Source of the DNA: Gramella sp. Hel_I_59
GTDB taxonomy: Bacteria; Bacteroidota; Bacteroidia; Flavobacteriales; Flavobacteriaceae
Assembly: GCF_006714895.1 (NCBI RefSeq)
Contig: NZ_VFME01000001.1
Coordinates: forward strand, 3,100,001-3,164,000
Reading direction: 5' to 3'
Length of the DNA stretch: 64,000 nt
This document shows positions 25,460 through 32,913 of the stretch, in pieces; the stretch's first letter is position 1; the number at the start of each line of letters is the position of its first letter. The position numbers and the translations under genes were made by a program. Below the pieces are notes generated by a model. That model ran no database searches. It worked only from the letters and a program-made list of their open reading frames with translations, and had not been told where the DNA came from.

Positions 25460-25756
25460 ATGAAACAAGTAGTTACAAAATTTCGGTGCACCATTTTTGA
25501 AAAAAAGCTTATAAGAATAAAAGCCAAAAATGCCTCTTTAAGTGTTAGTGAATATTGCAGAAGATCTGCCATGGATAAAAAAGTCGTTCAAAGGTTAACC
25601 GAAGAGGAAATTGAAATATATCAGAATCTGGTAACATTCCACAACAACTTCAAATGGATCGGTAATATGTTTAGGAAAAAAGATCCAGGTCTAACCAAGG
25701 CAGTATATGATTTAGCTGATGAAATAAAAGAACAATTAAAAAAATTAAGAAAATGA
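25460..25756 (+). CDS. MobC-like relaxosome protein
   Basis: A 98-residue ribbon-helix-helix type mobilisation accessory protein, resembling MobC: FRCTIFEKKLIRIKAKNASLSVSEYCRRSAM at the start and a C-terminal helical part, LVTFHNNFKWIGNMFRKKDP. It should bind oriT and help the relaxase nick. The ATG at 25460 is preferred over an upstream GTG-type extension, whose coding would run through the oriT hairpin and has no family match. Its last 4 bp overlap the relaxase start. Confidence 0.85.
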   Translation: MKQVVTKFRCTIFEKKLIRIKAKNASLSVSEYCRRSAMDKKVVQRLTEEEIEIYQNLVTFHNNFKWIGNMFRKKDPGLTKAVYDLADEIKEQLKKLRK

Positions 25757-26586
25757 TAAGTAAAGCCTCATGTTTATCCCACACTAAAGCTTCCATTAAA
25801 TATGGATGGAATAATGAAAAAGACGCTGAAATTGTGTTTAATCAAAATTTAATAGGAGATAATCCTGAAGAGATCTCAAAGGAATTTGCAATGATTCAGC
25901 GATTGAATACGGTTTGTATTAAAAATACTATAAGTATTGTAATAAGTCCTTGCATAGAAGATAAGGAAAAATTGAATAAACGTTTGTTGAAAAACATTTG
26001 TGAGCGGTTTATGGAGAAACTTCAATTGGGTGATCGTCAAGCCATAGGTTTCACCCACAACGACAAAGCACATTTGCATATTCACCTTTATATAAATCGC
26101 GTCGACTTTCACGGTAAGGCATATAATGATTCATTCATTAGCAAGGAATGTCAGAGAATTGCAAAAGAAATAGCAAAAGAGTTGAATCTTACTACTGTCG
26201 AGGAAATTCAAATAAGGAAAAGAAACAAAACAAAAGCCGTACGAAATGAAATCCTTAAAAATCATCAATCGGTAATAAAGAAAAAACCGAAAACTATAGA
26301 TGAATATTTCAAACTTTTAAAACAAAAAGAGATTGAAGTCAGACCGATTATCAATAAATCAAATCAATTGCAAGGATTCCGATACAAATTCAAAAACTCA
26401 GAATTTAAAGGAAGTGAAGTTAATTGGAAATTGACAGGTTCAAATTTAATTAAACAAATATCTCTCAACTCAAAAATATTTAAAAACGATAAAATTAAAA
26501 TAGGATCTAACTTTTATGGTTTACATCCTAGTTTAGAAAAGGCGTTAAAACGCGATAATGGAAAAAACAGAGGACTAAATAGATAA
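25753..26586 (+). CDS. Relaxase / mobilisation nuclease
   Basis: A 277-residue MobB/MOBP-like relaxase that would nick oriT and pilot the strand into a helper's secretion channel. The HUH metal motif is seen in HNDKAHLHIHLYINRVDFHGKAYND (around residues 96-120). An N-terminal SKASCLSHTKASIKYG segment is typical of relaxases from Bacteroidota elements. The gene overlaps mobC by 4 bp. The short length means nuclease domain only, without helicase or primase. Confidence 0.92.
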   Translation: MISKASCLSHTKASIKYGWNNEKDAEIVFNQNLIGDNPEEISKEFAMIQRLNTVCIKNTISIVISPCIEDKEKLNKRLLKNICERFMEKLQLGDRQAIGFTHNDKAHLHIHLYINRVDFHGKAYNDSFISKECQRIAKEIAKELNLTTVEEIQIRKRNKTKAVRNEILKNHQSVIKKKPKTIDEYFKLLKQKEIEVRPIINKSNQLQGFRYKFKNSEFKGSEVNWKLTGSNLIKQISLNSKIFKNDKIKIGSNFYGLHPSLEKALKRDNGKNRGLNR

Positions 26587-26588
26587 GT

Positions 26589-27038
26589 ATGGCAAAAATT
26601 GATGAAATAGCACGTCTAATGACCGAAGAAATTAATGATTTCAAAAAATCAGTAGAAAAATTAGCTGAGCTAAATATAAAATTATCTCAAACGAGAATAA
26701 AGCCGGATTTAGATGATGTAAAAAACACTTTAACTAAAAACTTAGAGGAGCAGAATAAAAAACAAGAAAGATGCCTGAATGACCTTCAAAAAGTAGTAAA
26801 AAGAACTGTGGATTCTCAAGAACAACCTCGTTGGTTGATTATTTCAAAATTATCTCTTGTTTTGCTATCCTTGATCTTTGTATTCTATTCACTATTTAAA
26901 ATCAGCTCTATCCCGGATTTAGAAAAGGCTGCTTATGATAAAGGGCAGGAGCAGGTTCTGACTCATGTTAAAAAATTTCTCAGCGAGAATAAAGAAGCTA
27001 GTCACATTTATAATGAATGGTTAACCAAGAGCAATTGA
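26589..27038 (+). CDS. Coiled-coil membrane protein downstream of the relaxase
   Basis: A 149-residue protein with a long charged helix (residues 1-75, coiled coil likely), one membrane segment (about 82-104, WLIISKLSLVLLSLIFVFYS) and a C-terminal soluble tail. It starts 2 bp after the relaxase stop, so it belongs to the mobilisation operon. Similar small proteins follow relaxases in other Bacteroidota elements; no function is known. It might tether the relaxosome to the membrane. Confidence 0.7.
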   Translation: MAKIDEIARLMTEEINDFKKSVEKLAELNIKLSQTRIKPDLDDVKNTLTKNLEEQNKKQERCLNDLQKVVKRTVDSQEQPRWLIISKLSLVLLSLIFVFYSLFKISSIPDLEKAAYDKGQEQVLTHVKKFLSENKEASHIYNEWLTKSN

Positions 27039-27102
27039 TCATTAAACCTAATTAATTCCTTTTTAATTAGAGACTTCACCTCTTTTTTCTTTAGCAAAAC
27101 TA

Positions 27103-27171
27103 CCCAGGAAAATCCTGAATACGGCATAAAGCCACTACGTTCTATATACGTATTAACAGGATTTTACTGGG
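27103..27171. repeat. Long imperfect inverted repeat
   Basis: Arms 27103-27123 and 27149-27171 pair as CCCAGGAAAATCCTGAATACG with its complement, apart from one mismatch and a 2-nt bulge, around a 25-nt loop. TTTTT follows the right arm. It separates the mobilisation genes from the cargo and may be a terminator or a protein-binding site. Confidence 0.7.
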
Positions 27172-27231
27172 TTTTTAGTTATGCACAAAAAAAGAAATGT
27201 TGAAAGTCTAATTAATTAAAACCTGAATATT

Positions 27232-27750
27232 ATGAAAGATCAAAACTCTAAAGAACGTTTAACTAATCAAGAGATTATTGAGCATATTATGAATGATATC
27301 GAGCAGATTGATATCGGCAGATTTGACTACATCTATACCCCAAATAAATCCGATTTTACTAAAGCAATGACTGACTCAATAATAGAAACATGTAAAAGAC
27401 TCGATTTGAGAGTCGTACGTGAGGTAGATATCAAAATGCCAGAGCATATAAGAATAGCTCACAAAAGAAAGACCTGCATTGGGAAAGTAGATTTCATAAT
27501 AATTAACCCCAATGAGAAAGATATTGCGATTGAATTAGATAGTTCTAATAAGCAATACAATTACAAGAAACTGGAGGTATCTGCAGAGATTGGATACAAG
27601 GCCTTTTGGATAGTGTGGAACAGAAATACATCTGGTAAACCCTACAAATCTTCTTATAAAGATGATCATAGGCAAAGAAATCAGGAATTAGGATTTGTGA
27701 ACGATAACGTAAGCATTTTAAGACACACTTTTCATCCCAATCTGAAATAG
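27232..27750 (+). CDS. PD-(D/E)XK-like protein (DUF2726-type fold)
   Basis: A 172-residue protein of unknown role. The middle (GKVDFIIINPNEKDIAIELDSSNKQYNYKK, around 83-112) has the shape of a PD-(D/E)XK nuclease core of the DUF2726/DUF559 kind: an Asp at the strand end, then IELDSS in place of the usual Glu-x-Lys. No helicase or methylase is attached. It lies just before the Gabija-like genes and ends in its own terminator, so it may be an independent defence or anti-restriction gene. Confidence 0.55.
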   Translation: MKDQNSKERLTNQEIIEHIMNDIEQIDIGRFDYIYTPNKSDFTKAMTDSIIETCKRLDLRVVREVDIKMPEHIRIAHKRKTCIGKVDFIIINPNEKDIAIELDSSNKQYNYKKLEVSAEIGYKAFWIVWNRNTSGKPYKSSYKDDHRQRNQELGFVNDNVSILRHTFHPNLK

Positions 27751-27758
27751 AATGCCTA

Positions 27759-27790
27759 GGCTCTTTCTACTAGGGAAGAGTCTTTTTTTT
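27759..27790 (+). terminator. Terminator after the PD-(D/E)XK-like gene
   Basis: A 9-bp stem, GGCTCTTTC against GGAAGAGTC with G-T pairs, is followed by eight T. Confidence 0.75.
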
Positions 27791-27951
27791 GTTGATTTTG
27801 ATGAAATGCATTTAAGAATCGATCAACACATTTTGCTTATCTAGATCCAGAAACATTAATATATAAAACACCATAATATAATATTTATTGAATATTATAT
27901 TAATGGATTAATATTTTAAAGCTTTATAGTATAAAACCTATTCAACCTTGA

Positions 27952-28071
27952 AGCAGAAACCAATTTTATGAGCATCTGAACTCGTACGTTGCTATCTGCA
28001 ATGGATGTAATATTACCCAATCTACAATCGAAAACATGCTAGGACACAAATTGGATAATCTAAAAAATTGA
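27952..28071 (+). pseudogene. Remnant of a second tyrosine recombinase C-terminus
   Basis: A 40-codon frame ending at TGA 28071 reads HLNSYVAICNGCNI, then STIENMLGHKLDNL. This follows the catalytic His to LGH-motif stretch of tyrosine recombinases. There is no start, an upstream stop at 27949, and no Tyr region, so it is a scar of an earlier element. Confidence 0.5.
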
Positions 28072-28172
28072 AATAATATCCTTATGCTGTTTTTATCTCC
28101 ACATATTTTAATGGTAAACGTTATATTGCGCTAGGTATAACGATTTACCTACATGCTCAACAAAATCTAGAT

Positions 28173-29777
28173 ATGAAAATAAACAGAGTTGTAATACATA
28201 ATTTTAAATCGATTAAAAATTTCAACTTAGAATTAAATCCTGATTTAAATATTCTCGTAGGAAATAATGAAACTGGTAAATCAACAATTATAGAAGCTAT
28301 TTACCTAGCTCTTTCCGGAACTTTTCAAGGCAGAAAAATTCAGAATGAGATATCTCCTTATCTATTCGGCAAAGCTTTGACGAAAGAATATATTGATTCA
28401 TTGAAAGCTGGCAAGAAGTACTCAATACCAAAACTTTATATAGAACTATACTTTGAAAATAATTCAGCTTTTTCCGAATTAAAAGGAACTAATAATAAAC
28501 TTGGTGAAAATTGTCCGGGAGTAAAAATGAGTATTGAATTCAATGAAGAGTACAAAGAGGAATATGAAAAATACATAGAAAATCCTTCAGAAATAACCAC
28601 CATACCTTCTGAGTACTACAAAGCATCATGGCTATCATTTGCCAATAAATCAATCACATATAGAAGTATTCCTATTAATTCAACATTAATAGATACTACT
28701 GTGATTAGATTACAATATGGAACGGATTTCTATATGCAGAAAATTATAAACGATCAACTGTCAGCTAAAGAGAAATCCGAACTTTCCTTAGAATATCGAA
28801 AATTAAAAGAATCATTTTCCAGTCAAGAAAGCATAAAAACTATCAATGAAAAATTAAAAAAAGATAAAGGGGTAATAACCGATAAAGATTTGTCTGTTTC
28901 AATTGATATTTCTGGAAAGACAGGTTGGGAAACAAATCTCACCTCATATCTAGATGAAATTCCATATCAATTTATCGGTAAGGGTGAACAGTCAATTTTA
29001 AAAATGCTTCTCGCATTAGATAGAAAAGGAGAACAAACTGATGCTATTTTAATTGAAGAACCAGAAAATCACCTTTCTCATACTAATGTAAATTACCTTA
29101 TTAACAAGATTCAATCTAAATGTCAAGAAAAACAACTAATTATATCCACCCATAGCCCTTTCGTTGCAAATAAATTAGGGTTAAATAAACTTATCTTAAT
29201 TGGCCTTAATCATAATTATACGAGGTTAAATGATTTAGAAATAACAACTCAAAACTATTTTAAAAAGCTATCAGGATATGATACTCTGAGATTTATCTTA
29301 TCAAAAAAAGCAATACTTGTTGAAGGACCATCTGATGAACTTATAATCCAAAAAGCTTATATGCAACAAAATAATGGGAAATTACCAATTGAAGATGGAA
29401 TTGATATTATTACTGTTAGAGGATTATCCTTCAAACGTTTTTTAGACATTGCTCAAATCACCAAAAACGAGGTAGGAGTTATGACTGATAACGATGGTGA
29501 TTTTTCTAAGAATATAACTGCAAAATATTCTAGTTACACAAACGTGGATAATATTAGCATTTATGCCGACCAGAATGAAATTTATAAAACATTAGAGCCA
29601 CAAATAGTTAAAGTGAATGAGTTAGAAAATCTTAATAAAGTTCTTGATACAACCTATAGTACGAAAGAAGAAATAGTTGAGTATATGACGAAAAATAAGA
29701 CTGACTCAGCAATGAAAATATTTGATTCTTCAAAAAAGATTTCATTTCCCAAATATATTATTGATGCCATTTCTTAA
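28173..29777 (+). CDS. GajA-like ATPase-Toprim endonuclease (OLD family)
   Basis: A 534-residue OLD-type protein: an ABC-like ATPase with P-loop GNNETGKST (30-38), Walker B AILIEEPE (291-298) and STHSPF (325-330), then a Toprim nuclease domain with EGPSDE (384-389) and DNDGD (439-443). All key residues are present. In Gabija, GajA cuts DNA when nucleotide levels fall during phage infection and works as a complex with the helicase-like GajB. The partner gene overlaps the 3' end by 14 bp. A stand-alone OLD nuclease is the alternative, disfavoured by the coupled helicase gene. Confidence 0.88.
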   Translation: MKINRVVIHNFKSIKNFNLELNPDLNILVGNNETGKSTIIEAIYLALSGTFQGRKIQNEISPYLFGKALTKEYIDSLKAGKKYSIPKLYIELYFENNSAFSELKGTNNKLGENCPGVKMSIEFNEEYKEEYEKYIENPSEITTIPSEYYKASWLSFANKSITYRSIPINSTLIDTTVIRLQYGTDFYMQKIINDQLSAKEKSELSLEYRKLKESFSSQESIKTINEKLKKDKGVITDKDLSVSIDISGKTGWETNLTSYLDEIPYQFIGKGEQSILKMLLALDRKGEQTDAILIEEPENHLSHTNVNYLINKIQSKCQEKQLIISTHSPFVANKLGLNKLILIGLNHNYTRLNDLEITTQNYFKKLSGYDTLRFILSKKAILVEGPSDELIIQKAYMQQNNGKLPIEDGIDIITVRGLSFKRFLDIAQITKNEVGVMTDNDGDFSKNITAKYSSYTNVDNISIYADQNEIYKTLEPQIVKVNELENLNKVLDTTYSTKEEIVEYMTKNKTDSAMKIFDSSKKISFPKYIIDAIS

Positions 29778-30840
29778 CAATGAAGTAATTATTTCATCAG
29801 CTGGATCTAGGAAGACAACCTATCTGGTAGATTCTGCAATATGCGAGAAGTCAGAGAAAATATTGATTCTCGCTTATACTATTAAAAACCTCGAACAAAT
29901 CCGTCAATATATTATTGATAAAAAAGGTTTTATTCCTACCAATATTACAATACAAAGCTGGCATGCCTTTGTTCTTCAAGACTATATTCGACCTTATCAA
30001 AACTTCCTATACTCGAAAAAGAGAATTGAATCTATTTACTACCCTGAAAATCTAAATTTATTCAATAAATCCAGAAGATTTATAAAAAAAGACAACACTG
30101 AAAAATATTATTTAGTAGGTGGAAAATATATAATTTCAGAACATCTATCAGAATTTGGGAGCCATTGTAACATTCTTTCAAAAGGAATGGTAATAAGTAG
30201 ACTAAACGAAATCTATGATCGAATTTATATTGATGAATTTCAAGATTTAGCTGGATATGATTTTGATATAGTAGAACAAATAATGCGTTCGCCAATAGAA
30301 ACTATTTTAGTCGGCGATTGTCGCCAAGCAACATATTTCACGAATTGCTCCCCAAAATATAAACAATTCAAAGGTTCTAATATTATACAGCTCGTTCAGC
30401 ATTGGTACGGTCTAAAATTATGTGTTATTACAAAGAGAAACGAATGCTATAGATCGAATCAGAGAATTTGTGATTTTTCAGATAAGTTATACCCCAATTT
30501 ACCTAAAACAAACTCAAAATTAGAATTAGAAACAGGTCACGATGGAATTTTTACTGTACCTAAAAACGAGGTTAAAAATTACATTGAAAAATATAACCCG
30601 ACAATCTTAAGATATTCAAGAAGTACAAAAGTTAATGATCATATTGCGTTCAATTTTGGAGAGGTAAAAGGACAATCCTTTGATAGAGTATTAATTTATC
30701 CAACTGAACCAATCCGTAAATATTTAAAAAATGGAGACGAGACTCAATTTAAAAATATTTCCAAATCGAAATTCTACGTAGCAATTACAAGAGCCAGATA
30801 TAGTGTGGGTTTTATTTACGATGGTAAAACATTTTTCTGA
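29764..30840 (+). CDS. GajB-like UvrD-family helicase
   Basis: A 358-residue compact superfamily 1 helicase-like protein paired with the OLD nuclease. Motif I is SAGSRKTT (residues 12-19), with Arg where nearly all P-loops have the Gly before the Lys. Motif II is IYIDEFQDLAGYD, and motif V/VI regions EVKGQSFDRVLIYPT and KFYVAITRARYSVGFIY are intact. The ATG at 29764 is preferred over 29722, whose 14 extra codons lie wholly inside gajA. The protein is shorter than typical GajB. Retained motifs suggest a working nucleotide sensor, but the P-loop change could weaken ATP binding. Confidence 0.85.
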   Translation: MPFLNNEVIISSAGSRKTTYLVDSAICEKSEKILILAYTIKNLEQIRQYIIDKKGFIPTNITIQSWHAFVLQDYIRPYQNFLYSKKRIESIYYPENLNLFNKSRRFIKKDNTEKYYLVGGKYIISEHLSEFGSHCNILSKGMVISRLNEIYDRIYIDEFQDLAGYDFDIVEQIMRSPIETILVGDCRQATYFTNCSPKYKQFKGSNIIQLVQHWYGLKLCVITKRNECYRSNQRICDFSDKLYPNLPKTNSKLELETGHDGIFTVPKNEVKNYIEKYNPTILRYSRSTKVNDHIAFNFGEVKGQSFDRVLIYPTEPIRKYLKNGDETQFKNISKSKFYVAITRARYSVGFIYDGKTFF

Positions 30841-31413
30841 TTAAAGCACTGTAGGCAATAACGGTTCATCGACAACAAGCGGTACCGTTAGAAAGAAAAT
30901 AATTAACTTGACCAACAAACCAGGTCTAATCCTACAACACCGCGTTCCCTACTCCGCCAAATTCACAATTCCATTACTATTCAAAACAACTCCTAAACGA
31001 ATTTTACACTATTTCAATTTCCTCTAGAAAATTGGAAAATAATAACGAGCTTTTTTTTAATTCTGGCAATCCTTAACTGAAGCACCCTCCATTTTCAAAA
31101 CAGTTTTAGAACAAAAAAGACCATAGTTAATATATATACTCTGCATCACACACAAAAAATTGCCAGCGGAGAAACTGGCTTATCCAAATTACTGCTTTTA
31201 TTTCCGTGCAAATCCCTAAATCTACCATGGTTTCAACTTTATGATAAGTAAGACGGAGTGTGCGCATTGATTTCTTAATTTTGCCATTGTAACTAATAAG
31301 AAGATTCCTGGAACCATCTATCTCTGTCTGCAACAAGCAGGCACGAGGCAAGCCGTAGAGGAATTTTATAGATTAAATATTTTACAGATTTTTTCTTTCT
31401 GTTTGCACCATTT
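30841..31413. other. Gap between the defence pair and the metal operon, no gene seen
   Basis: In these 573 bp two convergent transcription units end. A 7-bp inverted repeat TAACGGT/ACCGTTA (30859-30865, 30884-30890) is present. A 74-codon minus-strand frame at 31127-31351 has no recognisable features and was not called. Confidence 0.55.
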
Positions 31414-32046
31414 TTAATTCGTATTATATTCAATGTTTCTGGCTTTATTGAAAGCTTCCCAACCTTCTTTGGCTGCATAGGGAACAATAAGCAGTGCTGC
31501 AACCGGGTCTGCCCACCACCAGCCTAGCCAATTGACCAGCAGTAATCCTGCAAGTACTACCACAGTTTGGTACAAACAAATAAAAGTGTCTTTGGCATCG
31601 GCCAGCATAGCCGGACTGTCCAATTTATTTCCGTATTTTCTTTTGTAATAGATTAAAATAGGATTAACTACCAATGAAACAAGCAAGATGATTAAACCCA
31701 ATTTACTCCAACGTGCCGTTTCTTGATTAACTAGCTTTGTGATTGAATCATAGGAAATAAAAAGGCAAACCAGTGTAAAAGATGCTGCAATAACATATAA
31801 TGTAATTTTCTTACGACGCTTAACCTTTTCCTCTTCTATGTCGTTAAGCTCGCCGTGCAACCGCCAGCCCAAAGTTGCTGCGCTTATTACTTCTATGGTG
31901 CTATCCAGTGCCCATCCTATGAGTGCAGAACTATTTGCAGTTATTCCAGCAATAAGTGAAACGACCACTTCTATCGTGTCGTAAATGACATTCCATATTT
32001 GAAGTGTTCTTGCTTGTTTAAGATTCTTTTTTCTTGATGATTCCAT
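31414..32046 (-). CDS. CDF-like cation transporter (short form)
   Basis: A 210-residue membrane protein with five to six hydrophobic segments, related to cation diffusion facilitators. Acidic metal-site candidates are in ALDSTIEVISAA (segment 2) and ADAKDTFIC (segment 5), where classical CDFs have His-x3-Asp. The C-terminal cytoplasmic domain is absent. It is the last gene of the metal operon, 75 bp after the second CDF-like gene. Substrate is unknown; Zn, Co or Cd is likely from context. Confidence 0.8.
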   Translation of the reverse strand: MESSRKKNLKQARTLQIWNVIYDTIEVVVSLIAGITANSSALIGWALDSTIEVISAATLGWRLHGELNDIEEEKVKRRKKITLYVIAASFTLVCLFISYDSITKLVNQETARWSKLGLIILLVSLVVNPILIYYKRKYGNKLDSPAMLADAKDTFICLYQTVVVLAGLLLVNWLGWWWADPVAALLIVPYAAKEGWEAFNKARNIEYNTN

Positions 32047-32121
32047 ATTTAATTCGTCTGTATAGTTCCCATTTTTTTCATTATGTAATAGGCATTTTGA
32101 TGTATGATTTTTTTTCCAGAT

Positions 32122-32913
32122 TTACCTTGATAATTTCAATATTTTAATTGCTCCGCGCATCACAAATGTGAAGACAATACCGCCAATGATCAAATCTGGC
32201 CATTTACTTCCTAAAAAATAAACCAAAACACCCGCCAAAATTACTCCGCCGTTCACGATAATATCATTTGAAGTAAAAATGGCACTGGCTTGCATGTGGA
32301 CTTCGTTACTTTTAGCCTTGTTGATTAGCCATAATGAGATTAAGTTTCCGGCAAGTGCCAAAGAAGAAATAATAATCATCCACTGGAATAAAGGAGTTTC
32401 ACTACTCATAAAAAACCTGCGCAAGACTTCTGTAAATCCAAGAGTCGCCAGTAACATTTGAAAGTATCCACTAAATTTTGCGACCTTCTTTTTTCTTGAA
32501 ACTGCACCACCTACTGCAAATAAACTCAGCGCATATACTATCGAATCTGCCAGCATATCAAGAGAATCTGCAATAAGGCCCATCGAAGAAGATATCCAAC
32601 CCGTAATCATTTCAACGAGAAAAAACCCAAAATTAATACCCAACACCCACCAAAGAATATTTTTTTGTTTGGTTTCGTTTTCCATAACTGGAACTTCCGC
32701 CTCTTCTGATCCTATAAATTTATCGCCTAATTTTAATTCTGAAATCGAGGAATGAATAACCTCAATCCCTTCTCGATGATACACTTCAAGTTTTCGATTG
32801 GGAATATCAAAGTCTAGATATTTTATCTGTTCATAAGATTCCAGTTTCATCCTAATCATCTGCTCCTCAGAAGGGCAGTCCATTTGACTGACTATAAAAG
32901 TGCTTTTGTTCAT
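32122..32913 (-). CDS. CDF-like transporter with an N-terminal HMA-like domain
   Basis: 263 residues. The first 65 resemble a heavy-metal-associated domain in which the CxxC is replaced (MDCPSEEQM), and the rest has five to six membrane segments with DSLDMLADSIVYALS, a CDF-type metal site. It overlaps the P-type ATPase stop by 4 bp. The combination of a modified HMA sensor with a CDF-type pore is typical of small Bacteroidota metal operons. Direction is presumably efflux from the cytoplasm. Confidence 0.82.
   Translation of the reverse strand: MNKSTFIVSQMDCPSEEQMIRMKLESYEQIKYLDFDIPNRKLEVYHREGIEVIHSSISELKLGDKFIGSEEAEVPVMENETKQKNILWWVLGINFGFFLVEMITGWISSSMGLIADSLDMLADSIVYALSLFAVGGAVSRKKKVAKFSGYFQMLLATLGFTEVLRRFFMSSETPLFQWMIIISSLALAGNLISLWLINKAKSNEVHMQASAIFTSNDIIVNGGVILAGVLVYFLGSKWPDLIIGGIVFTFVMRGAIKILKLSR

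Larger units (their letters stand above)
27751..28172. other. Intergenic region with an integrase scar and the leader of the defence pair
   Basis: After the terminator at 27759-27790 the region contains a 40-codon integrase-like fragment (27952-28071) and about 100 bp upstream of the defence genes. No exact TAnnTTTG box was found in front of the defence pair. Confidence 0.6.

Noticed and set aside
31127..31351. 74-codon minus-strand frame between the defence and metal genes
   Set aside because: No motif, no family resemblance and composition like noncoding DNA.
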